From positions 1 to 64,000 of the forward strand of contig CACBYP010000005.1 of NCBI GenBank assembly GCA_902543485.1: a stretch of DNA of 64,000 nt. The letters are read 5' to 3'. The notes under the pieces were generated by a model, which saw only the letters and a list, made by a program, of their open reading frames with translations, was not told where the DNA came from and did not search any database. Origin of the DNA: an uncultured Pelagibacteraceae bacterium. GTDB taxonomy: Bacteria > Pseudomonadota > Alphaproteobacteria > Pelagibacterales > Pelagibacteraceae. The translations under genes were made by a program, and so were the position numbers. Every line of letters starts with the position of its first letter. The stretch's first letter is position 1. Below are positions 37,643 through 47,255 of the stretch, piece after piece.

Positions 37643-39058
37643 ATGTCACAATCATTAAATATTATTAAATCTAAGTCTGAGGAACTTCCAAATAACATTG
37701 AAGCAGAACAATCTGTAATTGGCTCTATACTTTTAACAAATGAAATTTTTGACGAAGTAAGCTTAATAATTTCTAATAAAAATTTTTATGATCCAGTCCA
37801 CAAAAAAATATTTGAGGCGTTAGAAAAATTAATTTACGGAGGTCTTTTAGCAAATCCAATAACTTTAAAAAATTATTTTGAAAAAGAAAATGATGATTTA
37901 AATATTCCTGAATATCTAGTAAAAATTACAAAATTTTCAACATCATCGAGACAAGCATTGGAATATTCAAAACTTATATTTGATTTATTTGTAAAAAGAG
38001 AATTAATAAAAATTTCTAGTGAAGTAATAGATCAAGCAAAATTGAATGATCTAGGAAATGATGGTCAAAAATTAATCGAAAACTACGAAAAATCGTTATT
38101 TGATCTAGCTGAGAAAGGATCATTTAGCTCTTCATTAATTAAATTTGATGAAGCTATGAGGCAAACTATAGAAATGGCATCAAACGCGTATAAAAATGAA
38201 GAGGGTATAGTTGGAGTTCCTACTGGTCTAAAAGATTTAGATGACAGACTTGGGGGATTACATAAATCTGATCTAATAATTATTGCTGGAAGACCATCTA
38301 TGGGTAAGACCGCATTGGCGACTAATATAGCTTTCAATGCTGCAAAAAAAATACAAGATAATGCAGAAAAAAGTTCAATTGCATTTTTTTCTCTTGAGAT
38401 GTCTTCTGAACAACTTTCAACCAGAATATTGGCTGAGCAATCAAGAATCAAATCTAACGATATTAGACGAGGAAAAATATCAGAAGAACAATTTGACAAA
38501 TTTATAGAAACTTCGAAAGATATATCAGAGTTACCCTTATATATAGATGAAACTCCCGCAATAACAATTGCTGCTTTAAGTAACAGAGCAAGAAGAATTA
38601 AAAGACTATATGGGCTTGATATGGTTGTAATAGACTATATCCAATTGATGCGTGCATCAAATCAAAACAACGGTAGAGTTCAGGAAATTTCTGAAATAAC
38701 ACAAGGACTTAAGGCTCTTGCAAAGGAATTAGCTGTACCAGTCTTGGCTCTTTCTCAGTTATCAAGAGCTGTTGAACAAAGAGACGATAAAAAACCTCAA
38801 TTATCTGACTTGAGAGAGTCTGGATCAATAGAGCAGGATGCAGATGTTGTAATGTTTGTGTATCGAGAAGCATACTATTTACAGGGAAAAGAGCCAAGAC
38901 CAGCTACAGTAGAACATGCTGAATGGCAGGCAAAAATGAATGAAGTTTCACATTTAGCTGAATTAATTATACAAAAACAAAGACATGGACCAACAGGCAA
39001 TGTAATGCTTGAATTTGAGGCAATGTTCACCAAATTTAAAGATATTCAAAATAATTAA
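37643..39058 (+). CDS. dnaB: DnaB, replicative DNA helicase
   Basis: A 471-residue hexameric helicase. The N-terminal domain (PNNIEAEQSVIGSILLTNEI) precedes the RecA-like core with Walker A IIAGRPSMGKTALATNIAF and FFSLEMSSEQLSTRILA. VVIDYIQLM (Walker B) and LSQLSRAVEQRDDKKPQLSD complete it. It unwinds DNA at forks. No intein or insertion is present. A 138-codon antisense frame inside is a shadow. Confidence 0.97.
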   Translation: MSQSLNIIKSKSEELPNNIEAEQSVIGSILLTNEIFDEVSLIISNKNFYDPVHKKIFEALEKLIYGGLLANPITLKNYFEKENDDLNIPEYLVKITKFSTSSRQALEYSKLIFDLFVKRELIKISSEVIDQAKLNDLGNDGQKLIENYEKSLFDLAEKGSFSSSLIKFDEAMRQTIEMASNAYKNEEGIVGVPTGLKDLDDRLGGLHKSDLIIIAGRPSMGKTALATNIAFNAAKKIQDNAEKSSIAFFSLEMSSEQLSTRILAEQSRIKSNDIRRGKISEEQFDKFIETSKDISELPLYIDETPAITIAALSNRARRIKRLYGLDMVVIDYIQLMRASNQNNGRVQEISEITQGLKALAKELAVPVLALSQLSRAVEQRDDKKPQLSDLRESGSIEQDADVVMFVYREAYYLQGKEPRPATVEHAEWQAKMNEVSHLAELIIQKQRHGPTGNVMLEFEAMFTKFKDIQNN

Positions 39059-39083
39059 ATTAAATTATAAAAGCTAATATTCG

Positions 39084-41459
39084 ATGTTAGCTAAATTCTA
39101 CCAAAATAATATATTAAAAAAACCAATTGTAATATTAATATTATTATTAGTTTGTCTTTGTTTTTTTGGTTATTTTTCAAAAAATTTTAGACTTGATGCA
39201 TCATCAGAAACACTTTTAATTGAAGGGGATCCAGATTTAAAATATCTAAATGAGATAAATGAAAGATATGGTGCAAAAGAATTTTTAGTTCTTACTTACA
39301 CACCAAAAAAGAGAATGATAGATGAGTCTTCTATTAAAAATCTATTAAAGCTTAAAAAACAAATTCAACAACTTGAATGGGTACATAATGTAATCACACT
39401 ATTAGATATTCCATTATTAAGCAGCTCTGATGAGCCTCTTATTGAAAGACTACAAAACTACTCAACACTTACGTCACCGAACATTGATAAAGAAAGAGGA
39501 TTTAATGAAATATTGAATAGTCCTGTTTTCAGAAATTTTGTTATCAGCGAGGATGGTAAAACTTCTGGTATTATAGTTTATTTAAAATCGAAAGATAAAG
39601 TTATAGAGTTTAAAAGTAAAATAGAAGAGGAATTATATAAAGATAATTTAAAAAAACAAAATCATCAAAATATTTTGGAAATAAGACAAGTAATTAAAAA
39701 TTTTGACTCAACTAGTAAAATTCATTTAGGAGGCATTCCTATGATTGCTGATGATATGATGACCTTTATAAAAAATGATATAATAGTTTTTGGACTTGGT
39801 GTTTTTGTCTTTATTATCGCTACTCTTTGGTATGTATTTAGAAAATTAATATGGGTAATTGTACCTATAAGCAGTTGTTTTTTTTCAGTATTAATAATGA
39901 CTGGACTTTTAGGCCTCTTGGGATGGAAGGTTACTGTTATATCATCAAACTTTATTGCTTTAATGTTGATATTGACGATGGCTATGAATATTCACATCAG
40001 TACTAGATATCTTCAACTGTCAAAACAATTTCCTAAATTGAATAAATTTAAGATTATCTCTTTAACAACAAATAAGATGTTTTGGCCTATATTATATACA
40101 GCTTTAACAACTATATTTGCTTTCTTGTCTCTGGTGTTTAGTGAAATAAAACCAATAATAGATTTTGGATTTATGATGACCTTTGGTCTAGTAATTTCAT
40201 TTCTTATTACTTTTACTCTATTGCCAACATTAATTAATTTATTAAATTTTAATAAAGTTTCTTTAAAAGAAGAGAAAGGTACCAAAATAACTAATTTTTT
40301 TAGCAACATTTCAATTTCAAACCAAAATACCATATTTGGAACAACCTTAATAATTATATTTCTAAGTATATTTGGAATTTCAAAGCTTGAAGTAGAAAAT
40401 AGTTTTATAAATTATTTTGATAAAAATACAGAAATTTACAAAGGAATGAAACTTATTGATGAAAAGTTGGGAGGCACAACTCCACTTGAAGTTATTTTAA
40501 AATTTCCAAAGAAAGATGAAATTGAACAAAAATCAGACGATGAAGAGGATGATTGGGGTGATGAAGATGAAAATGATGAAAAATATTGGTTTACTAAAGA
40601 TAAAATTGATAAAATAAAAAAAGTTCATAATTATTTAGATTCCTTAGAGCCAGTTGGAAAAGTTCTTTCTTTTTCTTCAATAATTGATGTTGCTACTCAA
40701 TTAAATAACAATAAAGAGCTTGGGTCTTTAGAAATGGGGGTCTTATATACTAAGATTCCTGATAACATAAAAAAAGAAATTGTTGATCCATACATATCTA
40801 TAAAAGACTCTGAGGCTAGAATAAGCTTAAGGATAAAAGATTCATTGGACGATCTAAGGAGAAATGATTTACTTATTAAAATACATTCAGATCTTGAAAA
40901 TAAATTAAATTTAAAAAAAGATGAATATAAATTAGGTGGAGTATTAATTCTGTTTAACAATCTTTTACAAAGTTTATTTAAATCTCAAATTTTGACCCTT
41001 GGATTCGTTATGCTTGGAATTTTAATAATGTTTATCATTCTTTTCAAAAATTTAAAATTAGCTTTAATAGGTGTTGTTCCAAATTTTATAGCAGCTTTTT
41101 TTATATTAGGTTTAATTGGATTATTGGGAATTCCTCTTGATATGATGACAATTACAATAGCAGCAATAACTATAGGTATAGCTGTAGATAATAGCATTCA
41201 TTATATTTATAGATTTAAAGAGGAGTATGCAAAATTAAAAAGTTATAATAAGACACTTAAATTGTGCCATTCAACTGTCGGTAAAGCTATTTTAAATACT
41301 TCAATTACAATAGTTTTTGGATTTTCAATTTTAGTAATGTCAAATTTTATACCAACAATTTACTTTGGTGTATTCACGGGGATTGCCATGTTGCTTGCAA
41401 TGGTCTCAGTTCTAACACTTTTACCTTCTTTATTGCTTAAAATTAAACCATTCAATTAA
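39084..41459 (+). CDS. RND/MMPL-family exporter
   Basis: A 791-residue RND-superfamily transporter of the MMPL type. A first TM (about 14-32) is followed by a periplasmic domain, then five TMs (about 235-390), a second TM pair (about 415), a second periplasmic domain and five TMs (about 635-785). The motif TIAAITIGIAVDNSIHYIYRF in TM10 is typical of proton relays in this group. An acidic run of Asp/Glu residues at about 483-503 lies in the second periplasmic domain. Relatives move lipids or hopanoids (HpnN); the substrate is unknown. No membrane-fusion or outer-membrane partner is adjacent. Confidence 0.82.
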   Translation: MLAKFYQNNILKKPIVILILLLVCLCFFGYFSKNFRLDASSETLLIEGDPDLKYLNEINERYGAKEFLVLTYTPKKRMIDESSIKNLLKLKKQIQQLEWVHNVITLLDIPLLSSSDEPLIERLQNYSTLTSPNIDKERGFNEILNSPVFRNFVISEDGKTSGIIVYLKSKDKVIEFKSKIEEELYKDNLKKQNHQNILEIRQVIKNFDSTSKIHLGGIPMIADDMMTFIKNDIIVFGLGVFVFIIATLWYVFRKLIWVIVPISSCFFSVLIMTGLLGLLGWKVTVISSNFIALMLILTMAMNIHISTRYLQLSKQFPKLNKFKIISLTTNKMFWPILYTALTTIFAFLSLVFSEIKPIIDFGFMMTFGLVISFLITFTLLPTLINLLNFNKVSLKEEKGTKITNFFSNISISNQNTIFGTTLIIIFLSIFGISKLEVENSFINYFDKNTEIYKGMKLIDEKLGGTTPLEVILKFPKKDEIEQKSDDEEDDWGDEDENDEKYWFTKDKIDKIKKVHNYLDSLEPVGKVLSFSSIIDVATQLNNNKELGSLEMGVLYTKIPDNIKKEIVDPYISIKDSEARISLRIKDSLDDLRRNDLLIKIHSDLENKLNLKKDEYKLGGVLILFNNLLQSLFKSQILTLGFVMLGILIMFIILFKNLKLALIGVVPNFIAAFFILGLIGLLGIPLDMMTITIAAITIGIAVDNSIHYIYRFKEEYAKLKSYNKTLKLCHSTVGKAILNTSITIVFGFSILVMSNFIPTIYFGVFTGIAMLLAMVSVLTLLPSLLLKIKPFN

Positions 41460-42004
41460 TGATTGAAGCTATTCAGGATTTTTTAATACAAGTAACATTA
41501 TTTGATTATATTTTTTTTGTATTAACCATTTATTTTTTATTTCAAGGATCTAGAAAAGGTTTTGTTTTAAGTTTATTGTCAGCTGCTAAATGGGTTTTGG
41601 CATATATTTTAACAATTTATTTATTTCCTAAAGTAAAGCCTTACTTTGATGGTATTTTAGACAGTGAATATGTTCTTGATATAACTGTTGGTGTAATATT
41701 ATTTATCTTAATAATATTTCTTATTCTTTTAGGAAATAAAGCAATAAGTAAAGTTGTTACTTACACTGGATTAGGTTCAATCGATAAAGTTTTTGGTTTT
41801 TTCTTTGGAATCGCTAAGAGCTATGTACTAATTGTTTGTTTGTTCACTGCTATTGACGTCGTCTACGATAGCAAAAAATGGCCGTTAAATTTAAAAGATT
41901 CGTTAACATTTCCTTGGGTTGAAAAAGGTAGTATCTATCTTATAAAGGTATTTCCAAATCAAAAACAATATGAAGACGCTAAAGAAAAAGTTCAAGATGT
42001 ATAA
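41459..42004 (+). CDS. cvpA: CvpA family membrane protein
   Basis: A 181-residue protein with four predicted TMs (about 15-35, 38-55, 70-92, 105-130). FQGSRKGFVLSLLSAAKWVLA and LGSIDKVFGFFFGIAKSYVL are CvpA hallmarks. Linkage cvpA-purF is conserved in proteobacteria. CvpA affects colicin V production and envelope stress tolerance in E. coli, with unclear molecular role. It starts one base inside the MMPL gene stop. Confidence 0.9.
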   Translation: MIEAIQDFLIQVTLFDYIFFVLTIYFLFQGSRKGFVLSLLSAAKWVLAYILTIYLFPKVKPYFDGILDSEYVLDITVGVILFILIIFLILLGNKAISKVVTYTGLGSIDKVFGFFFGIAKSYVLIVCLFTAIDVVYDSKKWPLNLKDSLTFPWVEKGSIYLIKVFPNQKQYEDAKEKVQDV

Positions 42005-43439
42005 CCCTAAATTAAAAGAGGAGTGTGCTGTCTTTGGTATAAGTAATACACCAGAAGCATCGACCTTAACGGCTTTAGGACTTCATGCATTACAACATAG
42101 AGGGCAAGAAGGTTGTGGAATTGTATCATTTGATGGCGAAAAATATCACTCTGAAAAAAGATTTGGTTTAGTTGGTGACAACTTTAATGATGAAAAAGTT
42201 TTAAAAAACTTACCAGGAAATTATGCAATAGGTCACAATAGATATTCTACAACTGGTGGAACTGCTTTAAGAAATGTACAACCATTCTTCGCTGATACTA
42301 ATTCAGGTGGAATTGGTGTTGCGCATAATGGAAATCTAACGAATGCAATTACACTTAGAAATAAAATGGTTGAAGAAGGCTCAATCTTTTACACAACATC
42401 AGATACAGAAACCATAGTAAAACTTATAGCAAAATCAAAAAGACCAAAGACAATTGACAAAGTTATTGATGCTCTATTTCAAATTCAAGGGGGATATGCA
42501 TTAGTTATGATGACGCAAAATACTCTTATTGGTGTTAGAGATCCTTATGGAATTAGACCTCTGGTCATAGGAAAATTAAAAAACTCTTATGTTTTTGCAT
42601 CTGAGACATGTGCTTTTGATATTATCGGTGCAAAATTTGTTAGAGAAGTTGAAAATGGTGAAATTGTTTATGTAGAAAATGATGAATTAAAAAGTATTAA
42701 GCCATTTCCTCAAAAAAAAGTGAGACCGTGTGTTTTTGAATATATTTATTTTTCAAGACCAGATAGTATTTTGAATGGCAAAACAGCCTATGAATATCGA
42801 AAAAAATTTGGAGCTGAATTAGCAAAAGAGGACGATTTAGATGCTGACTTAGTTGTGCCTGTACCAGATTCTGGAAATGCAGCTGCATTAGGTTACGCGG
42901 AAGAAAAAAAAATAAATTTTGATTTAGGTCTGATAAGAAATCATTATGTTGGTCGAACTTTTATAGAACCGTCACAGCAGATTAGAAGTTTAGGAGTTAA
43001 ATTAAAATTAAATGCAAATGTTTCAGTTATAAAAAATAAAAAAATTATTTTGGTTGATGACTCTCTAGTTAGAGGAACTACTTCTTCAAAGATTGTAAAG
43101 ATGTTATATGATAATGGTGCTAAAGAGATACATGTTAGGATAGCTAGTCCAGAAATAAAATACCCAGATTTTTATGGAGTTGATACACCTACAAAAAAAG
43201 AACTATTAGCAGCAAATAAATCAGTAGATGAAATAAAAGAGTTTATAAAAGCAAAATCACTTAAATTTTTAACTTTAGATGGTTTATATCGAGGAATGGG
43301 TTTTGAAAAGAGAAATGATGCTTATCCTCAATTAACCGATCATCATTTTACTGGTGATTATCCAGTGAAAATAATTGATGAACTTGGAGAAGATAAAGTT
43401 ACACAATTATCACTATTAAGTACTGGTTCGAGTAATTAA
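41997..43439 (+). CDS. purF: PurF, amidophosphoribosyltransferase
   Basis: The ATG at 41997 (MYNPKLKEECAVFGIS) is preferred to 41970 because the upstream nine residues are Lys-rich and unconserved. The N-terminal nucleophile would be Cys10 after propeptide removal. The Ntn amidotransferase (ALHALQHRGQEGCGIVSF) is followed by a PRTase domain with KKIILVDDSLVRGTTSSK. Cys ligands of the [4Fe-4S] cluster seen in Bacillus PurF are replaced (KYPDFYGVD, LTDHHFTGDYP), as in other alphaproteobacteria. It starts purine synthesis. Confidence 0.95.
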   Translation: MYNPKLKEECAVFGISNTPEASTLTALGLHALQHRGQEGCGIVSFDGEKYHSEKRFGLVGDNFNDEKVLKNLPGNYAIGHNRYSTTGGTALRNVQPFFADTNSGGIGVAHNGNLTNAITLRNKMVEEGSIFYTTSDTETIVKLIAKSKRPKTIDKVIDALFQIQGGYALVMMTQNTLIGVRDPYGIRPLVIGKLKNSYVFASETCAFDIIGAKFVREVENGEIVYVENDELKSIKPFPQKKVRPCVFEYIYFSRPDSILNGKTAYEYRKKFGAELAKEDDLDADLVVPVPDSGNAAALGYAEEKKINFDLGLIRNHYVGRTFIEPSQQIRSLGVKLKLNANVSVIKNKKIILVDDSLVRGTTSSKIVKMLYDNGAKEIHVRIASPEIKYPDFYGVDTPTKKELLAANKSVDEIKEFIKAKSLKFLTLDGLYRGMGFEKRNDAYPQLTDHHFTGDYPVKIIDELGEDKVTQLSLLSTGSSN

Positions 43440-43996
43440 TGAAAAAAGTAAATTTTACTGAAATGAAAAATGGTTCTAGAGAAGATTATGAATTATTAGA
43501 AAAGTATGAAAAGAATTTTGAACGTAAAACAGCTGATAGATTGCTGAAATATCTTGCAAGTCAAACTACAACTCTTGAAGGCTATCAAATAACTAGATTA
43601 GAACATTCCTTGCAAGCAGCAACAAGAGCTTATAAGAATGGAGAAAGTGAGGAAATGGTTGTGGCAACCTTGCTTCATGACATAGGAGATGACTTGGCGC
43701 CAATGAATCATTCTCAATATGCAGCTTCAATAATCAGACCATATGTTTCAGAAAAAACATATTGGATAATACTTCATCATGGTCTTTTTCAAACTTATTA
43801 CAGTGCTCATCATTTAGGAGGAGATAGAAACGCTAGGGATAAATTCAAAGATCACAAATATTATCAAGATACAGTTGATTTTTGTGAAAAATATGACCAA
43901 TCTTCTTTTGATCCTAATTACAAATCTATGTCTTTAGAAGAGTTTGAACCAATGGTGAAAAAAATATTTGATAGAAAACCTTTTTATCATCACTAA
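43439..43996 (+). CDS. HD-domain metalloprotein, PhnZ/MIOX-like
   Basis: A 185-residue HD-superfamily protein. Candidate metal ligands are His in RLEHSLQAATRA, the HD pair in VVATLLHDIGDDL, His in MNHSQYAA, His in IILHHGLFQ and a late Asp in CEKYDQSSFDP. The spacing and the YQITRLEHSLQAA stretch recall diiron oxygenases such as PhnZ and TmpB more than signalling phosphohydrolases. Databases usually call such proteins phosphohydrolases; substrate is unknown. It starts on the purF stop codon and precedes the DUF255 gene by 14 bases. Confidence 0.72.
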   Translation: MKKVNFTEMKNGSREDYELLEKYEKNFERKTADRLLKYLASQTTTLEGYQITRLEHSLQAATRAYKNGESEEMVVATLLHDIGDDLAPMNHSQYAASIIRPYVSEKTYWIILHHGLFQTYYSAHHLGGDRNARDKFKDHKYYQDTVDFCEKYDQSSFDPNYKSMSLEEFEPMVKKIFDRKPFYHH

Positions 43997-44010
43997 TTTT
44001 TAAAAAAAAC

Positions 44011-45960
44011 ATGACTAACAAACTTAAGGAAGAGAAAAGTCCGTATTTAAAACAACATAAAGATAATCCAGTTAACTGGTTTGCTTGGAATAAAGAAAGT
44101 TTAGAACAAGCAAAAAAAGAAAAAAAACCAATATTTCTTAGTGTTGGATATGCAAGCTGTCATTGGTGTCATGTGATGGCTCATGAAAGTTTTGAAGATG
44201 ATGAAACAGCTAAAATAATGAATGAAAAATTTATAAACATTAAAGTTGATAGAGAAGAAAGACCTGATTTAGACTATGTTTTTCAAAGAAGTTTATCTAT
44301 TTTAACAGGAACACAAGGAGGTTGGCCTTTATCGATGTTTCTTGATGAAAATGGAGTTCCTTTTACTGGTGGAACTTATTTCCCACCAAAAGAAATGCAT
44401 GGAAGACCAGATTTTCAAAAAGTTCTAAATAATGTTTCTGACGTATATAATAAGAATAGAGAAAAAATTCTTGATCAAGCACCCCAAATGCAAGAAATAT
44501 TTGGTAAAATTAATCAAAGATCAGCAGTATTAAGTCAACCATTAGAGCCATTTTTAGAAAAAATTATACAACACCTTGATAAAGACAACGGAAGTTTTAA
44601 AGGAGCGCCTAAGTTTCCTCAATTTTATTTGTTTGATGCAATGTTTTATTTTTATTTAAAAACGGGAAAAGAGGAATATTTTAAACCAGTTGAGACTTTA
44701 CTCTATAATATTTCTTCAAAAGGAATGTATGATCATTTAGCTGGTGGTATAGCAAGATATACAGTTGATGAAAATTGGATTGTCCCCCACTTTGAAAAAA
44801 TGCTTTATGATAATATTCAATATATTGGGTTGCTAAACAAGTTTTTTCAAAAAACTAATAATCTTTATTATAAGAAAAAGTTAGAGCAAACTATAGATTT
44901 TATTAATTCTGAATTTAAAAATAATTTTGATCTTTATGGGTCTGCATATGATGCCGATAGCGATGGTGTTGAAGGAAAATATTATGTATGGAATTATGCA
45001 GAACTAAAAAATACTCTGGGTCCTAAATTTAATTTATTTGCAAAAAAATATAATTTAACTGAAGAGGGAAATTTTGAAGGTAATAATATTTTAATAGAAA
45101 ATCATAATAAACTTTCCGATGATGAGATTAAAGAAATCTCAAACACAGAAAAAACATTATTAGATCAAAGAAACAAACGTACTAAACCATTATTTGATGA
45201 TAAATCTCAAACTGATCAAAATTGTTTTTTATTAGAAACTCTTCTTCTTTCATCGCTAGTAACTGATAATGAAGAACTAAAACAAAATACTCTTGATAAT
45301 ATAAAGATATTGGAAAAATATTTGTCAGACAAAATTTTCCATTGTTATCAAGACACAGAGATTGACGCTTTTTTGGAAGACTACGTATACTATGCTAGTC
45401 TTTTAATAACTATTTATGAATTAGATGGTGACCTTAAATACATCGAAAAAGCAAAAGATATATTAATAAAAACCTGGGAATTTTTCTTCGATAAAAAATC
45501 AGGCTTGATGCAGAAAAATAAAATATTAGACAATGATCTGTTTGTACAACCAGTAGATCTAAATGATAATAATATACCGAATGGAAATAGTGTATATTTA
45601 AACTTATGCAACAAGCTATATATAATAACTAGTGATAAAATATGGGTCGAAAAAATTGATATTTTAAAGAAAAGTTTCCACCAAGTTTTAAACTCAAACT
45701 TTGCACAAATGTTTAGTTTTGTTAAATCATTGGATATTTGTAATGAAAGTATATCTTTTGCAATTTATGGAGAGCAAAATTTAGATCCTAATATAAAAAA
45801 GTATTTGCAAAAAAAATTTTTTACTAGAGCTACATTTAAATATCTAGATAATGAAGTAAAAGAGGCAAAAATTGTTATATGTAAAAATCAAACTTGCTCT
45901 AACAAATTAAGTAATATAAAGGAAATTGAAGATTATCTAAAAAGAAACAATATAAGCTAA
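44011..45960 (+). CDS. DUF255 thioredoxin-domain protein (YyaL/SSP411 family)
   Basis: A 649-residue protein. The N-terminal thioredoxin-like domain begins NKLKEEKSPYLKQHKDNPVN and has the motif YASCHWCHVMAHESF, with Cys pair CHWC. It is followed by VDREERPDLDY and GGWPLSMFL. The rest is an alpha/alpha-toroid like N-acylglucosamine epimerases (GGIARYTVDENWIVPHFEKM). No signal peptide is visible, so it is cytoplasmic. Biological role of the family is unsettled. It overlaps gshA by one base, which may hint at a thiol-linked role. Confidence 0.88.
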   Translation: MTNKLKEEKSPYLKQHKDNPVNWFAWNKESLEQAKKEKKPIFLSVGYASCHWCHVMAHESFEDDETAKIMNEKFINIKVDREERPDLDYVFQRSLSILTGTQGGWPLSMFLDENGVPFTGGTYFPPKEMHGRPDFQKVLNNVSDVYNKNREKILDQAPQMQEIFGKINQRSAVLSQPLEPFLEKIIQHLDKDNGSFKGAPKFPQFYLFDAMFYFYLKTGKEEYFKPVETLLYNISSKGMYDHLAGGIARYTVDENWIVPHFEKMLYDNIQYIGLLNKFFQKTNNLYYKKKLEQTIDFINSEFKNNFDLYGSAYDADSDGVEGKYYVWNYAELKNTLGPKFNLFAKKYNLTEEGNFEGNNILIENHNKLSDDEIKEISNTEKTLLDQRNKRTKPLFDDKSQTDQNCFLLETLLLSSLVTDNEELKQNTLDNIKILEKYLSDKIFHCYQDTEIDAFLEDYVYYASLLITIYELDGDLKYIEKAKDILIKTWEFFFDKKSGLMQKNKILDNDLFVQPVDLNDNNIPNGNSVYLNLCNKLYIITSDKIWVEKIDILKKSFHQVLNSNFAQMFSFVKSLDICNESISFAIYGEQNLDPNIKKYLQKKFFTRATFKYLDNEVKEAKIVICKNQTCSNKLSNIKEIEDYLKRNNIS

Positions 45961-47255
45961 TGATAGAAACAAAGGAACAAATAATAGAACATTTTAAGTC
46001 AGGCTCAAAGGATAAATCTAATTTGAAGATTGGAGTTGAGCATGAAAAATTTATTTTTGATAAAAAAACAAATACGAGAATTGATTATTCCAAAATCAAG
46101 AAAATGTTTGAAAATTTATATGAGTTTGGCTGGAAACCTATTTTTGAGGAAAAAAGTCCAATAGCGTTAACTAAGAATGGTAAAAGTATTACTTTAGAGC
46201 CTGGTAATCAAATAGAGCTATCTGGAGCAAAATTAAATAATATTCACGAAGCTTGTGCTGAATCTCATGAATATTTATTTGAGTTAAATCAGGTAATTGA
46301 AAAATTAGATTTTAAAATAGTAAGCGCTGGATATGATCCTATATCTAAACTTGAAGATATACCTAATAATCCAAAAAAAAGGTATGAGGTTATGACCAAA
46401 GATATGCCGCTTGGAGGAAAACTAAGTTTGGATATGATGTATAAAACTGCAGGTACGCAATTAAATTTAGATTATACCTCAGAAGAAGACTTTATAAAAA
46501 AATTTAAGTTGGCAAACAATTTAGTTCCAATATCTATCGGACTTTTTGCAAATTCCTCTATAGTTGAAAAAAGTAATAGTGGATACTTATCTTACAGATC
46601 TAAAGTTTGGCAAGAAACATCTAGAGGCGGATTGCCTGAGTTTTTTTTAAAAGATGTAAATTTTGAAAAATATGCAGATTATATTATGAATTATCCAATC
46701 TTATTTCTACAAATTGAAGGTAATTATATATCTGGAAAAAAATATTTATTTAAAAACTTTATGAATGGAGAAATTAAAGAAATTGGAAATAAAATTCCTA
46801 ATACTAATGATCTTGATACGCATTTAGGAACAATATTTACAGAGAACAGATTAAAACAATATATCGAATTAAGATCAATGGATGCGTGCGGATGGGAGTG
46901 TTTATGCGCTGGTCCTGCCCTATTCACTGGATTACTTTATGGAAATCTGGAAGAAGCTTTAGATTTAATTAAAAATTGGGAAGCTAATGAAGTGCTTTCA
47001 GCTTATAAAAATGCCCCTAAAAACGGCTTAAAAACTAATTTGATGGGCAAGGATATTTCGTATTGGGCAGAGAGACTATTAGACATATCAAAATCAGGAT
47101 TAAAAAAGAGAGACTTTTTAAATAGAAAAAAATTAAGTGAAGCAAAGTTTTTAGATCACTTAGAAAAAATTGTAAAAAATAAAAAAACAAATGCTGATAA
47201 CATAATAAGTAAGTATTCAAATTCCGAAAATTTGAATGATTTATATGACCAATAA
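45960..47255 (+). CDS. gshA: GshA, glutamate-cysteine ligase (plant/alphaproteobacterial type)
   Basis: A 431-residue ligase of the GCS2 type found in plants and alphaproteobacteria. KIGVEHEKFIFDKKTNTRID, ITLEPGNQIELSGAKLNNIH, GTQLNLDYTSEEDFIKKF and YIELRSMDACGWECLCAGPA are conserved blocks. It makes gamma-glutamylcysteine. gshB overlaps its end by 20 bases, so both glutathione steps are coupled. Members of this family can be redox-regulated by disulfides; the Cys residues here cannot be assigned without a structure. Confidence 0.94.
   Translation: MIETKEQIIEHFKSGSKDKSNLKIGVEHEKFIFDKKTNTRIDYSKIKKMFENLYEFGWKPIFEEKSPIALTKNGKSITLEPGNQIELSGAKLNNIHEACAESHEYLFELNQVIEKLDFKIVSAGYDPISKLEDIPNNPKKRYEVMTKDMPLGGKLSLDMMYKTAGTQLNLDYTSEEDFIKKFKLANNLVPISIGLFANSSIVEKSNSGYLSYRSKVWQETSRGGLPEFFLKDVNFEKYADYIMNYPILFLQIEGNYISGKKYLFKNFMNGEIKEIGNKIPNTNDLDTHLGTIFTENRLKQYIELRSMDACGWECLCAGPALFTGLLYGNLEEALDLIKNWEANEVLSAYKNAPKNGLKTNLMGKDISYWAERLLDISKSGLKKRDFLNRKKLSEAKFLDHLEKIVKNKKTNADNIISKYSNSENLNDLYDQ

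Noticed and set aside
38083..38499. 138-codon minus-strand ORF inside dnaB
   Set aside because: Antisense shadow of the helicase core, no independent signal.
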